Both the position numbers and the translations under genes were made by a program. From Enterobacter pseudoroggenkampii (GTDB lineage Bacteria; Pseudomonadota; Gammaproteobacteria; Enterobacterales; Enterobacteriaceae): a stretch of DNA of 64,000 nt. The notes under the pieces were generated by a model that searched no databases, was not told where the DNA came from, and saw nothing but the letters and a program-made list of their open reading frames with translations. This document shows, in pieces, positions 32,082 through 45,667 of the stretch. How positions within the stretch are numbered: the stretch's first letter is position 1; each line of letters begins with the position of its first letter. The DNA lies in the NCBI RefSeq assembly GCF_026420145.1, contig NZ_JAPMLV010000001.1, positions 868,001 through 932,000 of the forward strand, in the 5' to 3' direction.

Positions 32082-35000
32082 TTATTCGACAGACTGCGGA
32101 CGCGTTGCCGGTGCAGTCGCCTGATGCGTTGCACTGTGGCCGCCAGCAGCGCCTTTACCATCAAAGCTGAACGCCGGACGAACCCAGTCACTGTGGCGCG
32201 GGGCTTCTGGCACGTAATCCGGCGCCGGAGCGCGGGTCATCGGTGCTGTCGCCACGTGGGCAGCGGCTGGCGCAGAGACAACCGGTTCAGGTTTCACTTC
32301 AGCCGCTTTCGGTTCTTCAACAACCGGTTCAACCTCAATCTCAACGTCCTGAACGACTTCTTCAGTGGTAGTTTCAACGATAGCTTCAGCGGTGTCTTCC
32401 ACTGCGGCTACAGGTTCAGCTTCTTCAGCAACTTCCTCAGCCACCACGACATCTTCTTCAGCAATAAGCTGCGGTGCGGCATCAACCGGCGCGGCAATTA
32501 CTTCCGGATGAGTGGTTTCGACTTCAACTGCCTGAGGTGCTTCCGTTTCAACAACCTGAGGTTCAACCACGGTTGCCGCTTCAGTCACAACGTCTTCTAC
32601 CGCTGCCGCAGGTGCAATCACCTCTTCGGTTACAGGCTGCTCTTCAACAACCTGCTCCGGGCGAGCAACAGGGTAGCGGATCCAGACTTTGCCGGAAGCC
32701 ATTTCTGGCGAAGCACAGGCAATGGTCAGCGGCATTGGCGACTGAGTTGGGTAACGCTCGTCACGATAGCGACGACGGCGCTGGCCGCTGACGCGCAGAT
32801 GACGTGGGGAACGGCGTGAACGGCGCGGCATTCCGGCGTTATCACGGTTTTCACCGTTTTCATCCTGCTCAACGTTGTTTTCAACGACCGCTGGCAGATC
32901 AACTTTCGCCAGCTGCGTGCCGGTTGCGTTCTCGCGGGTTTCAACTGCGACAACGGCTGACTCTTCGATTGCTTCGGAGGCGAAGCGGACTTTCTGAGCA
33001 AGCTGGCGCTGCTTACGGCGCGGCATAACCTGAGTACGTTCTTCCTGCTCGCCGTCCTGCTGTTCAACAGGCTCTTCGCGGTTCAGGTTTTTGACTTCCT
33101 GCTGTGCCTGACGCTTCTCGTCGTTACGACGACGGTTGCGTTCACGGCGCGGCTGCTGGTCGTCACGCTGTTTGCTCTTCTCAGACTCATCGCCCGCCTG
33201 CTGGCGAATTTCACGATCTTCAACATTCTGCTGCTGTTTCTCGCGACGGTTGCGACGGTTGTCTTCGCGTTGCTCACGACCTTCGTTATTTTCAGAACGG
33301 TTGTCGCGGTTGTCACGACGCTCGCTGCGGTCATTACGATCGCTACGGTCGTTACGATCGCGGCGGTTGTTCTGACGCTTACGGCGGTCCTGCTGGCGTT
33401 CAGGCTTGGCCGCTTTTGGCTCTTCCTTCGGCTGTTCTGGCTGAGCTTCTTCTTCAGCAAACATCTTCTTCAGTGCGCCAAAGAAGCGGCTCAGCAGACC
33501 CGGCTGCGCCGGCTGGGCTTTCGCTGCTGCTGCTGGTTTCTGCGCTTCAGTTTTAGCCGCAGGTTTTTCCAGTGCCGCTTCCGGTGGGGCTTCTGGCATG
33601 ATAAAGGTCGCTAACGCAGGCTGCTCAGGCAGTTTGCGCTCGGCTGGCTCTTCATCGGAAGGCAGGGCCATCTCTTCTTCGTGCAGCTTCGGCAGCAGGT
33701 AGCTGAGCGTGGACGTCTCTTCACCTTTACGGACACGCAGCACGTGATAGTGCGGAGTTTCCATCTGGTCGTTTGGCACGATGATGCAGCGAACGCCGCC
33801 CTGACGCGCTTCAATAGCACTTACCGCAGCACGTTTTTCGTTCAGCAGGTAGGAGGCAATTGGCACAGGAACAATCGCGTGCACCTCTTTGGTATTCTCT
33901 TTCAGCGCTTCTTCTTCAATCAGACGCAGAATAGAGAGGGATAGCGATTCGTTATCACGCACGGTACCGGTGCCGGAGCAGCGCGGGCAAACGTGATGGC
34001 TGGACTCACCCAGCGACGGGCTCAGGCGCTGACGGGACATCTCCAGCAGGCCAAAGCGTGAGATATGGCTAATCTGGATACGCGCCCTGTCCTGACGCAC
34101 CGCTTCGCGCAGACGGTTTTCTACCGCACGCTGGTGGCGAACAGGGGTCATGTCGATGAAGTCGATAACAATCAGACCACCCAGGTCGCGCAGGCGGAGC
34201 TGGCGGGCGATTTCATCAGCGGCTTCGAGGTTGGTGTTGAAGGCGGTCTCTTCGATATCGCCGCCGCGAGTTGCACGCGCGGAGTTGATGTCGATAGCGG
34301 TCAGCGCTTCAGTGGTATCGATAACGATAGAACCGCCGGACGGCAGACGCACTTCACGCTGGAAGGCGGATTCAATCTGGGATTCGATCTGATAGTGGCT
34401 GAACAGCGGGATTTCACCGGTGTACAGTTTAATTTTGCTGGTGAAATCCGGACGACCCAGCGCGGCGATGTGCTGGCGCGCCAGCTCAAGCACTTTCGGG
34501 TTATCGATCAGAATCTCACCGATGTCCTGACGCAGATAGTCACGGAAGGCACGCACGATCACGTTGCTTTCCTGGTGGATCAGGAACGGAGCAGGGCGGC
34601 TTTCCGCTGCTTTCTGGATGGCTTCCCAGTGCTTCAGACGGAAGCTCAGGTCCCATTGCAGCGCTTCGGCTGATTTGCCCACGCCTGCGGTACGCACGAT
34701 AAGACCCATGCCATCAGGCAGTTCGAGGCTTGCCAGCGCTTCTTTCAGCTCGGTACGGTCATCACCTTCGATACGGCGAGAGATGCCACCCGCACGCGGG
34801 TTGTTAGGCATCAGCACCAGATAGCTCCCTGCCAGGCTGATAAAGGTGGTCAGTGCGGCACCTTTGTTGCCACGCTCTTCTTTATCAATCTGAACGATAA
34901 CTTCCTGACCTTCACGCAGAACATCTTTGATGTTTGGTCGGCCATGGGCGTTGTAGTTTGCAGGGAAATATTCGCGGGCGATTTCTTTCAGAGGGAGGAA

Positions 35001-35198
35001 ACCATGACGCTCAGCACCGTAATCGACAAATGCAGCTTCAAGGCTTGGTTCAATGCGGGTGATTTTACCTTTGTAAATGTTCGCTTTTTTCTGTTCGTGT
35101 CCAGGACTTTCGATATCCAGATCGTACAGGCGCTGCCCATCCACAAGGGCGACACGCAACTCTTCTTGCTGAGTTGCGTTGATTAACATTCTTTTCAT
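32082..35198 (-). CDS. rne: Ribonuclease E
   Basis: 1038 aa (E. coli 1061), the essential endonuclease of mRNA decay and rRNA/tRNA processing and the scaffold of the degradosome. N-terminal half: S1 domain (about 35-125), 5'-sensor and DNase I-like catalytic domain with Asp303 ([10 protein letters not shown]) and Asp346 (VIDFIDMT), and the Zn-link CPRCSG (about 404-409). C-terminal half: amphipathic membrane-targeting helix ([13 protein letters not shown], near 570), Arg-rich RNA-binding segments, long acidic Ala/Glu/Val-rich low-complexity stretches, and a terminal polynucleotide-phosphorylase-binding tail. The disordered half explains the length difference. A long leader upstream allows autoregulation. 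Confidence 0.97.
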   Translation of the reverse strand: MKRMLINATQQEELRVALVDGQRLYDLDIESPGHEQKKANIYKGKITRIEPSLEAAFVDYGAERHGFLPLKEIAREYFPANYNAHGRPNIKDVLREGQEVIVQIDKEERGNKGAALTTFISLAGSYLVLMPNNPRAGGISRRIEGDDRTELKEALASLELPDGMGLIVRTAGVGKSAEALQWDLSFRLKHWEAIQKAAESRPAPFLIHQESNVIVRAFRDYLRQDIGEILIDNPKVLELARQHIAALGRPDFTSKIKLYTGEIPLFSHYQIESQIESAFQREVRLPSGGSIVIDTTEALTAIDINSARATRGGDIEETAFNTNLEAADEIARQLRLRDLGGLIVIDFIDMTPVRHQRAVENRLREAVRQDRARIQISHISRFGLLEMSRQRLSPSLGESSHHVCPRCSGTGTVRDNESLSLSILRLIEEEALKENTKEVHAIVPVPIASYLLNEKRAAVSAIEARQGGVRCIIVPNDQMETPHYHVLRVRKGEETSTLSYLLPKLHEEEMALPSDEEPAERKLPEQPALATFIMPEAPPEAALEKPAAKTEAQKPAAAAKAQPAQPGLLSRFFGALKKMFAEEEAQPEQPKEEPKAAKPERQQDRRKRQNNRRDRNDRSDRNDRSERRDNRDNRSENNEGREQREDNRRNRREKQQQNVEDREIRQQAGDESEKSKQRDDQQPRRERNRRRNDEKRQAQQEVKNLNREEPVEQQDGEQEERTQVMPRRKQRQLAQKVRFASEAIEESAVVAVETRENATGTQLAKVDLPAVVENNVEQDENGENRDNAGMPRRSRRSPRHLRVSGQRRRRYRDERYPTQSPMPLTIACASPEMASGKVWIRYPVARPEQVVEEQPVTEEVIAPAAAVEDVVTEAATVVEPQVVETEAPQAVEVETTHPEVIAAPVDAAPQLIAEEDVVVAEEVAEEAEPVAAVEDTAEAIVETTTEEVVQDVEIEVEPVVEEPKAAEVKPEPVVSAPAAAHVATAPMTRAPAPDYVPEAPRHSDWVRPAFSFDGKGAAGGHSATHQATAPATRPQSVE

Positions 35199-35560
35199 CG
35201 TAACTTACTCGTTATTCTTACATTGACGACAAAGCTGCGGGCAAGGTGACGCTTTCCGGGGTATGAACCGATGGCCTCGTGTCTGTTCACGTCGCCAACC
35301 TCACGGTTGTCGCTCGCTTAAGAGGCGCAGAGTGTCGGTTGCCTGTATTTCATACGGAAACACAGCGCAATTATCAGGGGAATTGCCTGGGTAGAACTCT
35401 CCAGAGAACAATCCTTATACCGGGAAGTACTGCAACCCGCAGCCCGCTAACTGCCTGAAAGATCAATACGTCTTACGCCATTGCTGCGTGGATGATCGGT
35501 CAGACAAAATTGGTCATTCCGTCAACATCCTTACTTAACCAGGATTTAACACGGAAAACA
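35199..35560 (-). promoter_or_regulatory. rne 5' untranslated leader (autoregulatory region)
   Basis: The gap between rne and rluC is 572 bp with no credible gene. In E. coli the rne transcript has a leader of about 360 nt whose hairpins (hp2, hp3) bind RNase E and set its own level. The gap here is of the right size and contains several inverted segments. I give the E. coli-like extent, since the promoter cannot be fixed exactly. The remaining 210 bp would hold rne and rluC promoters. Confidence 0.6.
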
Positions 35561-35770
35561 GCCTCATTATTCCACTGCTCGCCGGGTTATAGCAAGATGA
35601 CTTTTACCAATTATCACCCGGTTACTCACAGTTTCTTCACTTCAGAATGGCGATTGGTTTAATAACCACCAAATCGGTTGCGCGAAACGGGAAGCAGGCC
35701 GGATAAAAGTAAATATAAGCATAGAAAAATGAGTGGCGCTAATGGCTGACGATATTTAGAATCGCCACCC

Positions 35771-36718
35771 ATGAAAACAGAGACTCCAGCCGTAAAAATG
35801 GTTGCCATCGCCGAAGATGACGCGGGGCAACGTATCGATAACTTTTTGCGCACCCAGTTGAAAGGTGTGCCAAAGAGTATGATTTATCGCATCCTGCGTA
35901 AGGGCGAGGTGCGGGTTAACAAAAAACGCGTGAAGCCCGAGTACAAACTCGAAGCCGGTGACGAAGTGCGTATTCCGCCGGTGCGCGTGGCAGAGCGTGA
36001 AGAAGAGACCGTTTCACCAAAGCTGCAGAAAGTGGCTGCCCTGAGCGATGTCATCCTTTACGAAGATGACCACATTCTGGTGCTCAATAAACCGTCAGGA
36101 ACGGCAGTCCATGGCGGTAGCGGTCTGAGCTTCGGCGTGATTGAAGGGCTGCGTGCCCTGCGCCCGGAAGCGCGCTTCCTTGAGCTGGTACACCGTCTTG
36201 ACCGTGACACTTCAGGCGTACTGCTGGTGGCGAAAAAGCGTTCCGCGCTGCGTTCGCTGCATGAACAGCTGCGTGAAAAAGGGATGCAGAAAGACTACCT
36301 GGCGCTGGTTCGCGGCCAGTGGCAGTCCCATGTAAAAGTGGTGCAGGCGCCGCTGCTGAAGAACATTCTGCAAAGCGGTGAACGTATTGTCCGCGTGAGC
36401 CAGGAAGGGAAACCGTCTGAGACGCGCTTTAAGGTTGAAGAGCGCTATGAGTTTGCCACGCTGGTGCGCTGCAGTCCGGTGACCGGTCGTACCCACCAGA
36501 TCCGCGTGCATACGCAGTTTGCAGGGCACCCCATCGCCTTTGATGACCGCTATGGCGACCGCGAATTTGATAAGCAGCTGGCGGGAACGGGACTGTCGCG
36601 TCTGTTCCTGCATGCGGCAGCGCTGAAGTTTACCCATCCGAATACCGGTGAAGTCATCCGTATTGAAGCGCCGCTGGATGAGCAGTTGAAACGCTGTCTT
36701 AAGGTTCTGCGCGGCTGA
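35771..36718 (+). CDS. rluC: 23S rRNA pseudouridine(955/2504/2580) synthase RluC
   Basis: 315 aa (E. coli 319). S4 RNA-binding domain near residues 20-80 (RIDNFLRTQLKGVPKSMIYR), then an RsuA/RluA-type catalytic domain with Asp144 in HRLDRDTSGVL. Modifies three uridines of 23S rRNA. Transcribed away from rne. After the stop comes a CCCTCTCC-type repeat. Confidence 0.95.
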   Translation: MKTETPAVKMVAIAEDDAGQRIDNFLRTQLKGVPKSMIYRILRKGEVRVNKKRVKPEYKLEAGDEVRIPPVRVAEREEETVSPKLQKVAALSDVILYEDDHILVLNKPSGTAVHGGSGLSFGVIEGLRALRPEARFLELVHRLDRDTSGVLLVAKKRSALRSLHEQLREKGMQKDYLALVRGQWQSHVKVVQAPLLKNILQSGERIVRVSQEGKPSETRFKVEERYEFATLVRCSPVTGRTHQIRVHTQFAGHPIAFDDRYGDREFDKQLAGTGLSRLFLHAAALKFTHPNTGEVIRIEAPLDEQLKRCLKVLRG

Positions 36719-36729
36719 TTTTGCTTTCC

Positions 36730-36764
36730 TCCCTCTCCCTGTGGGAGAGGGCCGGGGTGAGGGC
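36730..36764. repeat. Dispersed palindromic intergenic repeat, copy 1
   Basis: CCCTCTCCC and GGGAGAGGG hairpin followed by CCGGGGTGAGGGC. A closely similar element lies at 58587-58623. This type of short extragenic repeat is common in gamma-proteobacteria and may act as a terminator or RNA stabiliser. Here it sits between the convergent rluC and yceF. Confidence 0.75.
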
Positions 36765-36784
36765 ATCAGGCCGCAGCGTCCCAG

Positions 36785-37369
36785 TCACATGGTCAGCGGA
36801 TTACACTCTTCTCGTCTTAACATCTGACACAAGGCAATCAGCGGTAACCCCACCAGCGTGTTGGGATCGCGACCGTCCAGCTTGTCGAACAGCGCAATCC
36901 CCAATCCTTCACTTTTAAAGCTCCCCGCACAGTTCAGCGGACGTTCCCGACGCACATAATCCACAATCTCTTGCTCGCTGAGATGGCGGAAGTGTACGTC
37001 GAACGGTTCACACTCCGTTTGCAGATGACCGGTGGCGGAGTTATAGAGCGCCAGGCCCGTATAAAAGGTCACGATAGTGCCTCGCGCGCGCAGAAGCTGC
37101 TGGCAGGCGTTCTCCTCCGTATGGGGCTTGCCGGTGATTTCGCCGTCCAGCACGCAAACCTGATCGGAGCCTATAATCAAATGCGAAGGATAGTGTGCGG
37201 CCTGCGACTGCGCTTTCTCTTTAGCAAGACGCGTCACCAGATGGCGCGGTGACTCGCCCGGCTGTGGCGTCTCATCCACCTCTGGCGCGGCGCATTCAAA
37301 CGGGATCCCGAGCTTTTCCAGCAGCATTCGGCGGTAGGGAGACGTGGAAGCAAGGACGAGATTTGGCAT
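36785..37369 (-). CDS. yceF: Maf-family nucleotide pyrophosphatase YceF
   Basis: 194 aa, same length as E. coli YceF. Maf/HAM1-type house-cleaning enzyme; E. coli YceF hydrolyses m7GTP. Visible features: N-terminal [17 protein letters not shown], the [12 protein letters not shown] loop, [11 protein letters not shown] and the [12 protein letters not shown] motif. Divergent from the yceD-rpmF operon. Confidence 0.93.
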   Translation of the reverse strand: MPNLVLASTSPYRRMLLEKLGIPFECAAPEVDETPQPGESPRHLVTRLAKEKAQSQAAHYPSHLIIGSDQVCVLDGEITGKPHTEENACQQLLRARGTIVTFYTGLALYNSATGHLQTECEPFDVHFRHLSEQEIVDYVRRERPLNCAGSFKSEGLGIALFDKLDGRDPNTLVGLPLIALCQMLRREECNPLTM

Positions 37370-37497
37370 ATTTTTATCACCAGATATAGCGTATCGATGC
37401 CAGCCATTTTAAACTACAGGCCGCAATGTGTGCGAATAATTGGCAAAAGGCAGCTCTGGTTGCCTTTTTCTTTGACTCTATGACGTTACAAAGTTAA

Positions 37498-38031
<534 letters not shown>

Positions 38032-38035
38032 TTGA

Positions 38036-38219
<184 letters not shown>

Positions 38220-38221
<2 letters not shown>

Positions 38222-38239
38222 TCACGCGCAAGCGTGATT
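38220..38239 (+). terminator. Hairpin after rpmF (attenuator-like)
   Basis: AATCACGC-GCAA-GCGTGATT perfect 8-bp stem at the rpmF stop, with no T-run. Probably a partial terminator or processing site between rpmF and plsX. Confidence 0.4.
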
Positions 38240-38301
38240 AGGCTTAGTGAGGATTTCCCCGTGCAAACGGGGAATTTACCGAACCAGGCTGCGACGATAC
38301 C

Positions 38302-39336
38302 TTGACACGTCTAACCCTGGCGTTAGATGTCATGGGGGGAGATTTTGGCCCTTCCGTGACAGTGCCTGCAGCATTGCAGGCACTGAATTCTAATTCGCAA
38401 CTCACACTTCTTTTAGTCGGCAATCCCGACGCAATCACGCCATTACTCGCAAAAGCTGACTTTGAACAACGTTCGCGTCTGCAGATTATTCCTGCGCAGT
38501 CAGTTATTGCCAGTGATGCCCGACCTTCGCAGGCTATTCGCAATAGTCGTGGCAGCTCTATGCGGGTAGCGCTGGAGCTGGTGAAAGAAGGGCGAGCTCA
38601 GGCTAGCGTCAGCGCGGGGAATACCGGCGCGCTGATGGGGCTGTCGAAATTACTGCTCAAACCTATAGAAGGTATTGAGCGTCCGGCGCTGGTGACGGTG
38701 TTACCGCATCAGCAGAAGGGCAAAACGGTAGTGCTCGATTTGGGCGCTAACGTCGATTGTGATAGTACTATGCTGGCTCAGTTTGCCGTGATGGGATCGG
38801 TGCTGGCAGAAGAAGTCGTCGGGATCAACACTCCCCGTGTTGCGTTACTGAACATTGGTGAAGAAGAGACCAAAGGCCTGGACAGCATTCGCGAAGCGGC
38901 TGAATTGCTCAAACAGGTTCCCTCCATCAACTATATTGGTTATCTCGAAGCCAATGAGTTGTTGACGGGGAAAACGGATGTTCTGGTGTGCGATGGCTTC
39001 ACCGGAAACGTAACGTTGAAGACCATGGAAGGGGTCGTGCGCATGTTTCTTTCTCTGCTGAAATCTCAGGGAGAAGGCAAAAAAAGCGCCTGGTGGCTGA
39101 TTTTATTGAAGCGTTGGTTACAAAAGAGCCTGACGCGGCGATTCAGTCACCTCAACCCCGACCAGTATAATGGCGCCTGTCTGTTAGGATTGCGCGGCAT
39201 CGTGATTAAGAGTCATGGCGCCGCCAATCAGCGAGCATTTGCTGTCGCGATTGAACAGGCAGTGCAGGCGGTGCAGCGACAAGTCCCTCAGCGGATTGCC
39301 GCTCGCCTGGAATCTGTATTAGCTAAAAGTGACTGA
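38302..39336 (+). CDS. plsX: Phosphate acyltransferase PlsX
   Basis: 344 aa. Converts acyl-ACP to acyl-phosphate for the PlsY route into phosphatidic acid; peripheral membrane protein. N-terminal [20 protein letters not shown] is the family signature, with [10 protein letters not shown] and [11 protein letters not shown]. The start is a TTG at 38302, matching the E. coli N-terminus. The C-terminus ([11 protein letters not shown]) is about 12 residues shorter than the 356-aa E. coli protein. fabH follows after 6 bp. Confidence 0.93.
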   Translation: MTRLTLALDVMGGDFGPSVTVPAALQALNSNSQLTLLLVGNPDAITPLLAKADFEQRSRLQIIPAQSVIASDARPSQAIRNSRGSSMRVALELVKEGRAQASVSAGNTGALMGLSKLLLKPIEGIERPALVTVLPHQQKGKTVVLDLGANVDCDSTMLAQFAVMGSVLAEEVVGINTPRVALLNIGEEETKGLDSIREAAELLKQVPSINYIGYLEANELLTGKTDVLVCDGFTGNVTLKTMEGVVRMFLSLLKSQGEGKKSAWWLILLKRWLQKSLTRRFSHLNPDQYNGACLLGLRGIVIKSHGAANQRAFAVAIEQAVQAVQRQVPQRIAARLESVLAKSD

Positions 39337-39342
39337 GCGTAC

Positions 39343-40296
39343 ATGTATACGAAGATTTTAGGTACCGGCAGCTACCTGCCAAAACAGGTGCGTACCAACG
39401 CCGATCTGGAAAAAATGGTAGATACGTCTGATGAGTGGATTGTCACGCGCACAGGTATCCGTGAGCGTCGTATTGCCGCGCCAGACGAAACCGTGTCGAC
39501 CATGGGTTACGAAGCCGCACAGCGTGCTATCGAAATGGCGGGCATTGATAAAGAACAGATCGGTTTGATCGTGGTCGCCACGACGTCTGCCACGCACGCT
39601 TTTCCAAGCGCGGCGTGCCAGGTGCAAAACATGCTCGGCATTAAAGGCTGTCCGGCGTTTGACGTCGCTGCCGCGTGCGCAGGTTTCACCTATGCGCTGA
39701 GCGTTGCCGATCAGTACGTGAAATCCGGTGCCGTTAAATATGCGCTGGTGATCGGTGCTGACGTGCTGGCGCGTACCTGCGATCCGACCGATCGTGGAAC
39801 GATCATTATTTTTGGTGATGGTGCGGGCGCGGTGCTGCTGGGGCAGTCCGAAGAGCCGGGTATCATCTCGACGCATCTGCATGCTGATGGCAGCTACGGC
39901 GAACTGTTGACCCTGCCTAACGCCGATCGCGTTAATCCGGACAACTCGATTTACCTGACGATGGCAGGGAACGAGGTGTTCAAGGTGGCGGTGACTGAGC
40001 TTGCGCACATCGTTGATGAAACGCTGGAAGCGAATAACCTTGAGCGCTCCGCGCTCGACTGGCTGGTGCCGCATCAGGCGAACCTGCGTATCATCAGCGC
40101 GACCGCGAAAAAGCTGGGCATGTCGATGGATAACGTTGTGGTGACGCTGGATCGTCACGGCAACACCTCTGCGGCGTCGGTACCGTGCGCATTTGATGAA
40201 GCGGTACGCGATGGACGAATCAAACGGGGCCAGTTGGTCTTGCTTGAAGCCTTCGGTGGCGGGTTCACCTGGGGTTCCGCGCTGGTTCGTTTCTAG
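39343..40296 (+). CDS. fabH: 3-oxoacyl-ACP synthase III (FabH)
   Basis: 317 aa. Condenses acetyl-CoA with malonyl-ACP to start fatty acid synthesis. Catalytic triad: Cys112 in [10 protein letters not shown], His in [10 protein letters not shown], Asn in [10 protein letters not shown]. Same length and residue positions as E. coli FabH. Part of the plsX-fabH-fabD-fabG run with tight spacing. Confidence 0.97.
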   Translation: MYTKILGTGSYLPKQVRTNADLEKMVDTSDEWIVTRTGIRERRIAAPDETVSTMGYEAAQRAIEMAGIDKEQIGLIVVATTSATHAFPSAACQVQNMLGIKGCPAFDVAAACAGFTYALSVADQYVKSGAVKYALVIGADVLARTCDPTDRGTIIIFGDGAGAVLLGQSEEPGIISTHLHADGSYGELLTLPNADRVNPDNSIYLTMAGNEVFKVAVTELAHIVDETLEANNLERSALDWLVPHQANLRIISATAKKLGMSMDNVVVTLDRHGNTSAASVPCAFDEAVRDGRIKRGQLVLLEAFGGGFTWGSALVRF

Positions 40297-40311
40297 GATA
40301 AGGAATAAAAA

Positions 40312-41241
40312 ATGACGCAATTTGCTTTTGTGTTCCCGGGCCAGGGCTCTCAAACCGTTGGGATGTTGTCTGAAATGGCAGCAACCTATCCGGTCATTGA
40401 AGAGACTTTCCGTGAAGCTTCTGATGCACTGGGTTATGATTTATGGGCGCTGACCCAGAAGGGGCCGGCCGAAGAGCTGAACAAAACCTGGCAGACCCAG
40501 CCCGCGCTGCTGACCGCGTCCGTTGCGCTGTGGCGTGTCTGGCAGCAGCAGGGCGGTAAAGCACCCGCGCTGCTCGCGGGTCACAGCCTGGGCGAATACT
40601 CTGCGCTGGTGTGTGCCGGTGTGATCGCGTTTGCTGACGCGGTACGTCTGGTGGAACTGCGCGGCAAATTCATGCAGGAAGCGGTGCCGGAAGGCACGGG
40701 CGGTATGTCTGCCATCATCGGTCTGGATGACGCTGCAATTGCAAAAGCGTGTGAAGAATCTGCTGAAGGCCAGGTAGTCTCTCCGGTTAACTTCAACTCG
40801 CCGGGCCAGGTGGTTATTGCCGGCCATAAAGAAGCGGTTGAACGTGCAGGTGCGGCCTGTAAAGCGGCGGGTGCTAAACGTGCGCTGCCGCTGCCGGTCA
40901 GCGTGCCGTCTCACTGTGCGTTGATGAAGCCTGCCGCCGAGAAACTGGCGGTTGAGCTGGAAAAAATTACGTTTAACGCACCGACGATTTCCGTTGTGAA
41001 CAACGTCGATGTGAAATGCGAAACCACGCCGGAAGCTATCCGCGACGCGCTGGTTCGCCAGCTCTACAGCCCGGTACAGTGGACCAAAACCGTTGAGTTT
41101 ATGGCCTCTCAGGGCGTTGAGCATCTGTATGAAGTCGGCCCAGGTAAGGTCCTCACCGGTCTGACAAAACGTATTGTTGACACCCTGACAGCCTCGGCGA
41201 TTAACGAGCCGGAAGCGATGTCAGCGGCACTCTCGCAATAA
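40312..41241 (+). CDS. fabD: Malonyl-CoA:ACP transacylase FabD
   Basis: 309 aa. Transfers malonyl from CoA to ACP. The nucleophile is Ser92 in AGHSLGEYSA, with His201 in VPSHCALM; N-terminal FVFPGQGSQ is the oxyanion loop. Between fabH and fabG, 15 and 12 bp apart. Confidence 0.97.
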   Translation: MTQFAFVFPGQGSQTVGMLSEMAATYPVIEETFREASDALGYDLWALTQKGPAEELNKTWQTQPALLTASVALWRVWQQQGGKAPALLAGHSLGEYSALVCAGVIAFADAVRLVELRGKFMQEAVPEGTGGMSAIIGLDDAAIAKACEESAEGQVVSPVNFNSPGQVVIAGHKEAVERAGAACKAAGAKRALPLPVSVPSHCALMKPAAEKLAVELEKITFNAPTISVVNNVDVKCETTPEAIRDALVRQLYSPVQWTKTVEFMASQGVEHLYEVGPGKVLTGLTKRIVDTLTASAINEPEAMSAALSQ

Positions 41242-41253
41242 AAGAGGAATACC

Positions 41254-41988
41254 ATGAGTTTTGAAGGAAAAATCGCCCTGGTCACTGGCGCAAGCCGCGG
41301 TATCGGGCGTGCAATTGCTGAAACACTGGTTGCGCGCGGCGCGAAGGTGATTGGAACAGCAACCAGCGAGAATGGCGCTCAGGCCATCAGCGAGTATCTG
41401 GGTGCAAACGGTAAAGGTCTGGTACTGAATGTGACTGAACCTGCATCTATCGAATCTGTTCTGGAAAATATTCGCGCAGAGTTTGGCGAAGTGGATATTC
41501 TGGTAAACAATGCCGGGATCACTCGCGATAACCTGTTAATGCGAATGAAAGACGACGAGTGGAACGATATCATCGAAACCAACCTGTCATCTGTATTCCG
41601 TCTGTCAAAAGCGGTAATGCGCGCTATGATGAAAAAGCGTCATGGTCGTATTATCACTGTCGGTTCTGTGGTTGGTACCATGGGAAATGCTGGTCAGGCT
41701 AACTACGCTGCGGCGAAAGCAGGTCTGATTGGTTTCAGTAAGTCGCTGGCACGTGAAGTTGCGTCCCGCGGTATTACGGTAAACGTTGTTGCTCCGGGCT
41801 TTATTGAAACGGACATGACGCGTGCGCTGACTGATGAGCAGCGTGCGGGTACGCTGGCGGCAGTTCCGGCGGGTCGTCTTGGCGACCCTAAAGAAATCGC
41901 CAGTGCGGTTGCATTTTTAGCCTCTGACGAAGCGGGTTACATCACTGGTGAGACCCTCCACGTCAACGGCGGGATGTATATGGTTTAA
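41254..41988 (+). CDS. fabG: 3-oxoacyl-ACP reductase FabG
   Basis: 244 aa short-chain dehydrogenase, NADPH-dependent, reducing 3-ketoacyl-ACP. Cofactor motif TGASRGIG (residues 11-18); catalytic Tyr151 and Lys155 in NYAAAKAG; NNAG motif at about 86. Essential in E. coli. Followed by about 150 bp with the acpP promoter. Confidence 0.97.
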   Translation: MSFEGKIALVTGASRGIGRAIAETLVARGAKVIGTATSENGAQAISEYLGANGKGLVLNVTEPASIESVLENIRAEFGEVDILVNNAGITRDNLLMRMKDDEWNDIIETNLSSVFRLSKAVMRAMMKKRHGRIITVGSVVGTMGNAGQANYAAAKAGLIGFSKSLAREVASRGITVNVVAPGFIETDMTRALTDEQRAGTLAAVPAGRLGDPKEIASAVAFLASDEAGYITGETLHVNGGMYMV

Positions 41989-42142
41989 CCACGATGAAAA
42001 ATATTTGCGTTATTAGGGCGAATGGCCTCAAAATAACGTAAAATCGTGGTACGAACTGCCGGGATTTAGTTGCAAATTTTTCAACATTTTATACACTACG
42101 AAAACCATCGCGAAAGCGAGTTTTGATAGGAAATTTAAGAGT

Positions 42143-42379
42143 ATGAGCACTATCGAAGAACGCGTTAAGAAAATTATCGGCGAACAGCTGGGCGTTAAGC
42201 AGGAAGAAGTTGTGAACTCCGCTTCCTTCGTTGAAGACCTGGGCGCAGATTCTCTTGACACCGTTGAGCTGGTAATGGCTCTGGAAGAAGAGTTTGATAC
42301 TGAGATTCCGGACGAAGAAGCTGAGAAGATCACCACCGTTCAGGCTGCCATTGATTACATCAACGGTCACCAGGCGTAA
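42143..42379 (+). CDS. acpP: Acyl carrier protein AcpP
   Basis: 78 aa, identical or nearly so to E. coli ACP. Ser37 in [19 protein letters not shown] carries the 4'-phosphopantetheine arm. Very acidic. It has its own promoter region (41989-42142, AT-rich) and a terminator after the gene, in line with its very high expression relative to neighbours. Confidence 0.98.
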   Translation: MSTIEERVKKIIGEQLGVKQEEVVNSASFVEDLGADSLDTVELVMALEEEFDTEIPDEEAEKITTVQAAIDYINGHQA

Positions 42380-42390
42380 GTGAACATCTC

Positions 42391-43712
<1,322 letters not shown>

Positions 43713-43734
43713 TCCTGACGTCCCGATAGCTTTT

Positions 43735-43763
43735 AAAAAGGTCCGCTTGCCGGACCTTTTTTA
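43735..43763 (+). terminator. Terminator after fabF
   Basis: GGTCCG-CTTGC-CGGACC stem flanked by A-run and TTTTTT. Confidence 0.85.
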
Positions 43764-43832
43764 TTAAGCCTAATCTTCTTGTCGGCTGCATGACATCCTG
43801 CCAGACTAAATGCCCACGCATAAGGAGCCACC

Positions 43833-44642
43833 ATGTTTTTAATCAATGGCCTTGAGCAGGACACGCTGCCTGCCAGCGACAGGGCGATACAGTTCGGTGA
43901 TGGTTGCTTTACAACGGCGCGCATTCTGGATGGCGATGTCTGCCTGCTGGAGGCGCACATTCGACGTCTGCAGCATGGCTGTGAAAAGTTAACGATCCCC
44001 TTTACGCACTGGGACACACTGCGCCAGGAAATGTGCCAGCTGGCAACCGGGAAGGACACCGGCGTACTCAAAGTCATCATCAGTCGCGGCAGTGGTGGCC
44101 GGGGTTACAGCGCCGCATCGTGTATCAACCCAACGCGTATTCTCTCCGTTTCTGCTTATCCTGCACATTACTCTCGCTGGCGAGAAGACGGCGTCACGCT
44201 GACGCTGAGCCCGGTTCGACTGGGACGGAACCCGATGCTGGCCGGGCTTAAGCATCTCAATCGCCTCGAGCAGGTGCTCATTCGTACTCATCTTGAACAG
44301 ACGGACGCCGATGAGGCGCTGGTTCTTGACAGCGAAGGGTTCATTACGGAATGCTGTGCGGCTAATTTACTCTGGCGGCAGGGGGGAGAGGTGTTCACTC
44401 CGTCGCTGGAACACGCTGGCGTAAATGGGTTAATGCGTCAGTTTTGTCTGCAACAGCTGGCACGCTCTGGCTATCGCGTTGTCGAAGTTAGCGCAGGAGA
44501 AGCCGCGCTACAGACTGCCGATGAAGTCATCATCTGCAATGCGCTGATGCCTGTTGTACCCGTCCGTGCGTATGGCCAACAACGCTGGTCTTCGCGCGAG
44601 CTGTTTCAGTTTTTAGCCCCGATATGTGAGCAAACCAGATAG
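43833..44642 (+). CDS. pabC: Aminodeoxychorismate lyase PabC
   Basis: 269 aa PLP enzyme (fold-type IV) that turns 4-amino-4-deoxychorismate into p-aminobenzoate and pyruvate for folate synthesis. PLP lysine K140 in [12 protein letters not shown]-terminal [13 protein letters not shown]; the CCAANL segment binds cofactor phosphate. The mltG start lies 2 bp after its stop, so the two are coupled. Confidence 0.93.
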   Translation: MFLINGLEQDTLPASDRAIQFGDGCFTTARILDGDVCLLEAHIRRLQHGCEKLTIPFTHWDTLRQEMCQLATGKDTGVLKVIISRGSGGRGYSAASCINPTRILSVSAYPAHYSRWREDGVTLTLSPVRLGRNPMLAGLKHLNRLEQVLIRTHLEQTDADEALVLDSEGFITECCAANLLWRQGGEVFTPSLEHAGVNGLMRQFCLQQLARSGYRVVEVSAGEAALQTADEVIICNALMPVVPVRAYGQQRWSSRELFQFLAPICEQTR

Positions 44643-44644
44643 TC

Positions 44645-45667
44645 ATGAAAAAAATGTTGCGCTTTGTCCTTATCCTCATCGTTGCGCTGGGCGTCGCTGG
44701 CGGAGCTGGCGTATGGAAAGTTCGCCAGCTGGCTGACAGCAAGATCCTGGTTAAAGACGAAACGATCTTTACCCTGAAAGCGGGAACCGGCCGCCAGGCG
44801 CTTGGGGAACAGCTCTATGGCGACAAGATTATCAATCGTCCACGGGTATTCCAGTGGTTATTGCGCGTGGAGCCTGAGCTGTCACATTTCAAAGCCGGTA
44901 CCTATCGCTTTACGCCGGGAATGACCGTCAGAGAGATGCTGCAGCTGCTGGAAAGCGGCAAGGAAGCCCAGTTCCCCCTGCGATTTGTGGAAGGGATGCG
45001 CCTGAGCGATTACCTCAAACAGCTGCGCGATGCGCCGTATATTAAGCATACCCTGAAGGATGACAGCTATCAGACGGTGGCCGACGTGCTCAAGTTTGAG
45101 CATCCTGAGTGGGTGGAAGGTTGGTTCTGGCCGGATACCTGGATGTATACCGCAGGCACGACTGATGTGGCGATTCTTAAGCGGGCGCACAAAAAAATGG
45201 TCGCCGCCGTGGATGCCGCCTGGGAAGGGCGAATGGACGGGCTGCCGTATAAAGATCAAAACCAGTTTGTCACCATGGCCTCAATTATCGAGAAAGAGAC
45301 CGCCGTTGCCGCCGAGCGCGATCGGGTGGCATCGGTATTTATCAACCGTCTGCGCATCGGCATGCGTCTGCAAACCGACCCTACCGTTATCTACGGCATG
45401 GGCGAGAGCTATGCCGGCAAGATCTCAAGAAAAGATCTGGAGACGCCAACGGCGTATAATACCTACGTGATTAGCGGATTACCGCCAGGTCCGATTGCCA
45501 CGCCGAGCGAAGCGTCGCTTAAAGCCGCCGCGCATCCGGCAAAAACACCGTATCTCTATTTTGTGGCCGATGGAAAAGGGGGACACACCTTTAACACCAA
45601 CCTTGCCAGCCACAATCGCTCTGTTCAGGACTATCTGAAGGCACTTAAGGAAAAAAATGCGCAGTAA
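44645..45667 (+). CDS. mltG: Endolytic murein transglycosylase MltG
   Basis: 340 aa. Inner-membrane enzyme thought to cut nascent glycan strands and set their length. One N-terminal transmembrane helix ([18 protein letters not shown]); a LysM-like region; a YceG catalytic domain with Glu218 in [10 protein letters not shown]. Overlaps tmk by 11 bp, as in E. coli. Confidence 0.94.
   Translation: MKKMLRFVLILIVALGVAGGAGVWKVRQLADSKILVKDETIFTLKAGTGRQALGEQLYGDKIINRPRVFQWLLRVEPELSHFKAGTYRFTPGMTVREMLQLLESGKEAQFPLRFVEGMRLSDYLKQLRDAPYIKHTLKDDSYQTVADVLKFEHPEWVEGWFWPDTWMYTAGTTDVAILKRAHKKMVAAVDAAWEGRMDGLPYKDQNQFVTMASIIEKETAVAAERDRVASVFINRLRIGMRLQTDPTVIYGMGESYAGKISRKDLETPTAYNTYVISGLPPGPIATPSEASLKAAAHPAKTPYLYFVADGKGGHTFNTNLASHNRSVQDYLKALKEKNAQ

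Noticed and set aside
33100..33460. Short tandem-like Arg/Asp/Asn codon repeats in rne, considered as a CRISPR or satellite array
   Set aside because: They encode the known low-complexity Arg-rich RNA-binding segment of RNase E; no regular spacer structure.
39358..40353. 331-codon minus-strand frame over fabH
   Set aside because: Antisense shadow of fabH; no ribosome binding site or recognisable domain.
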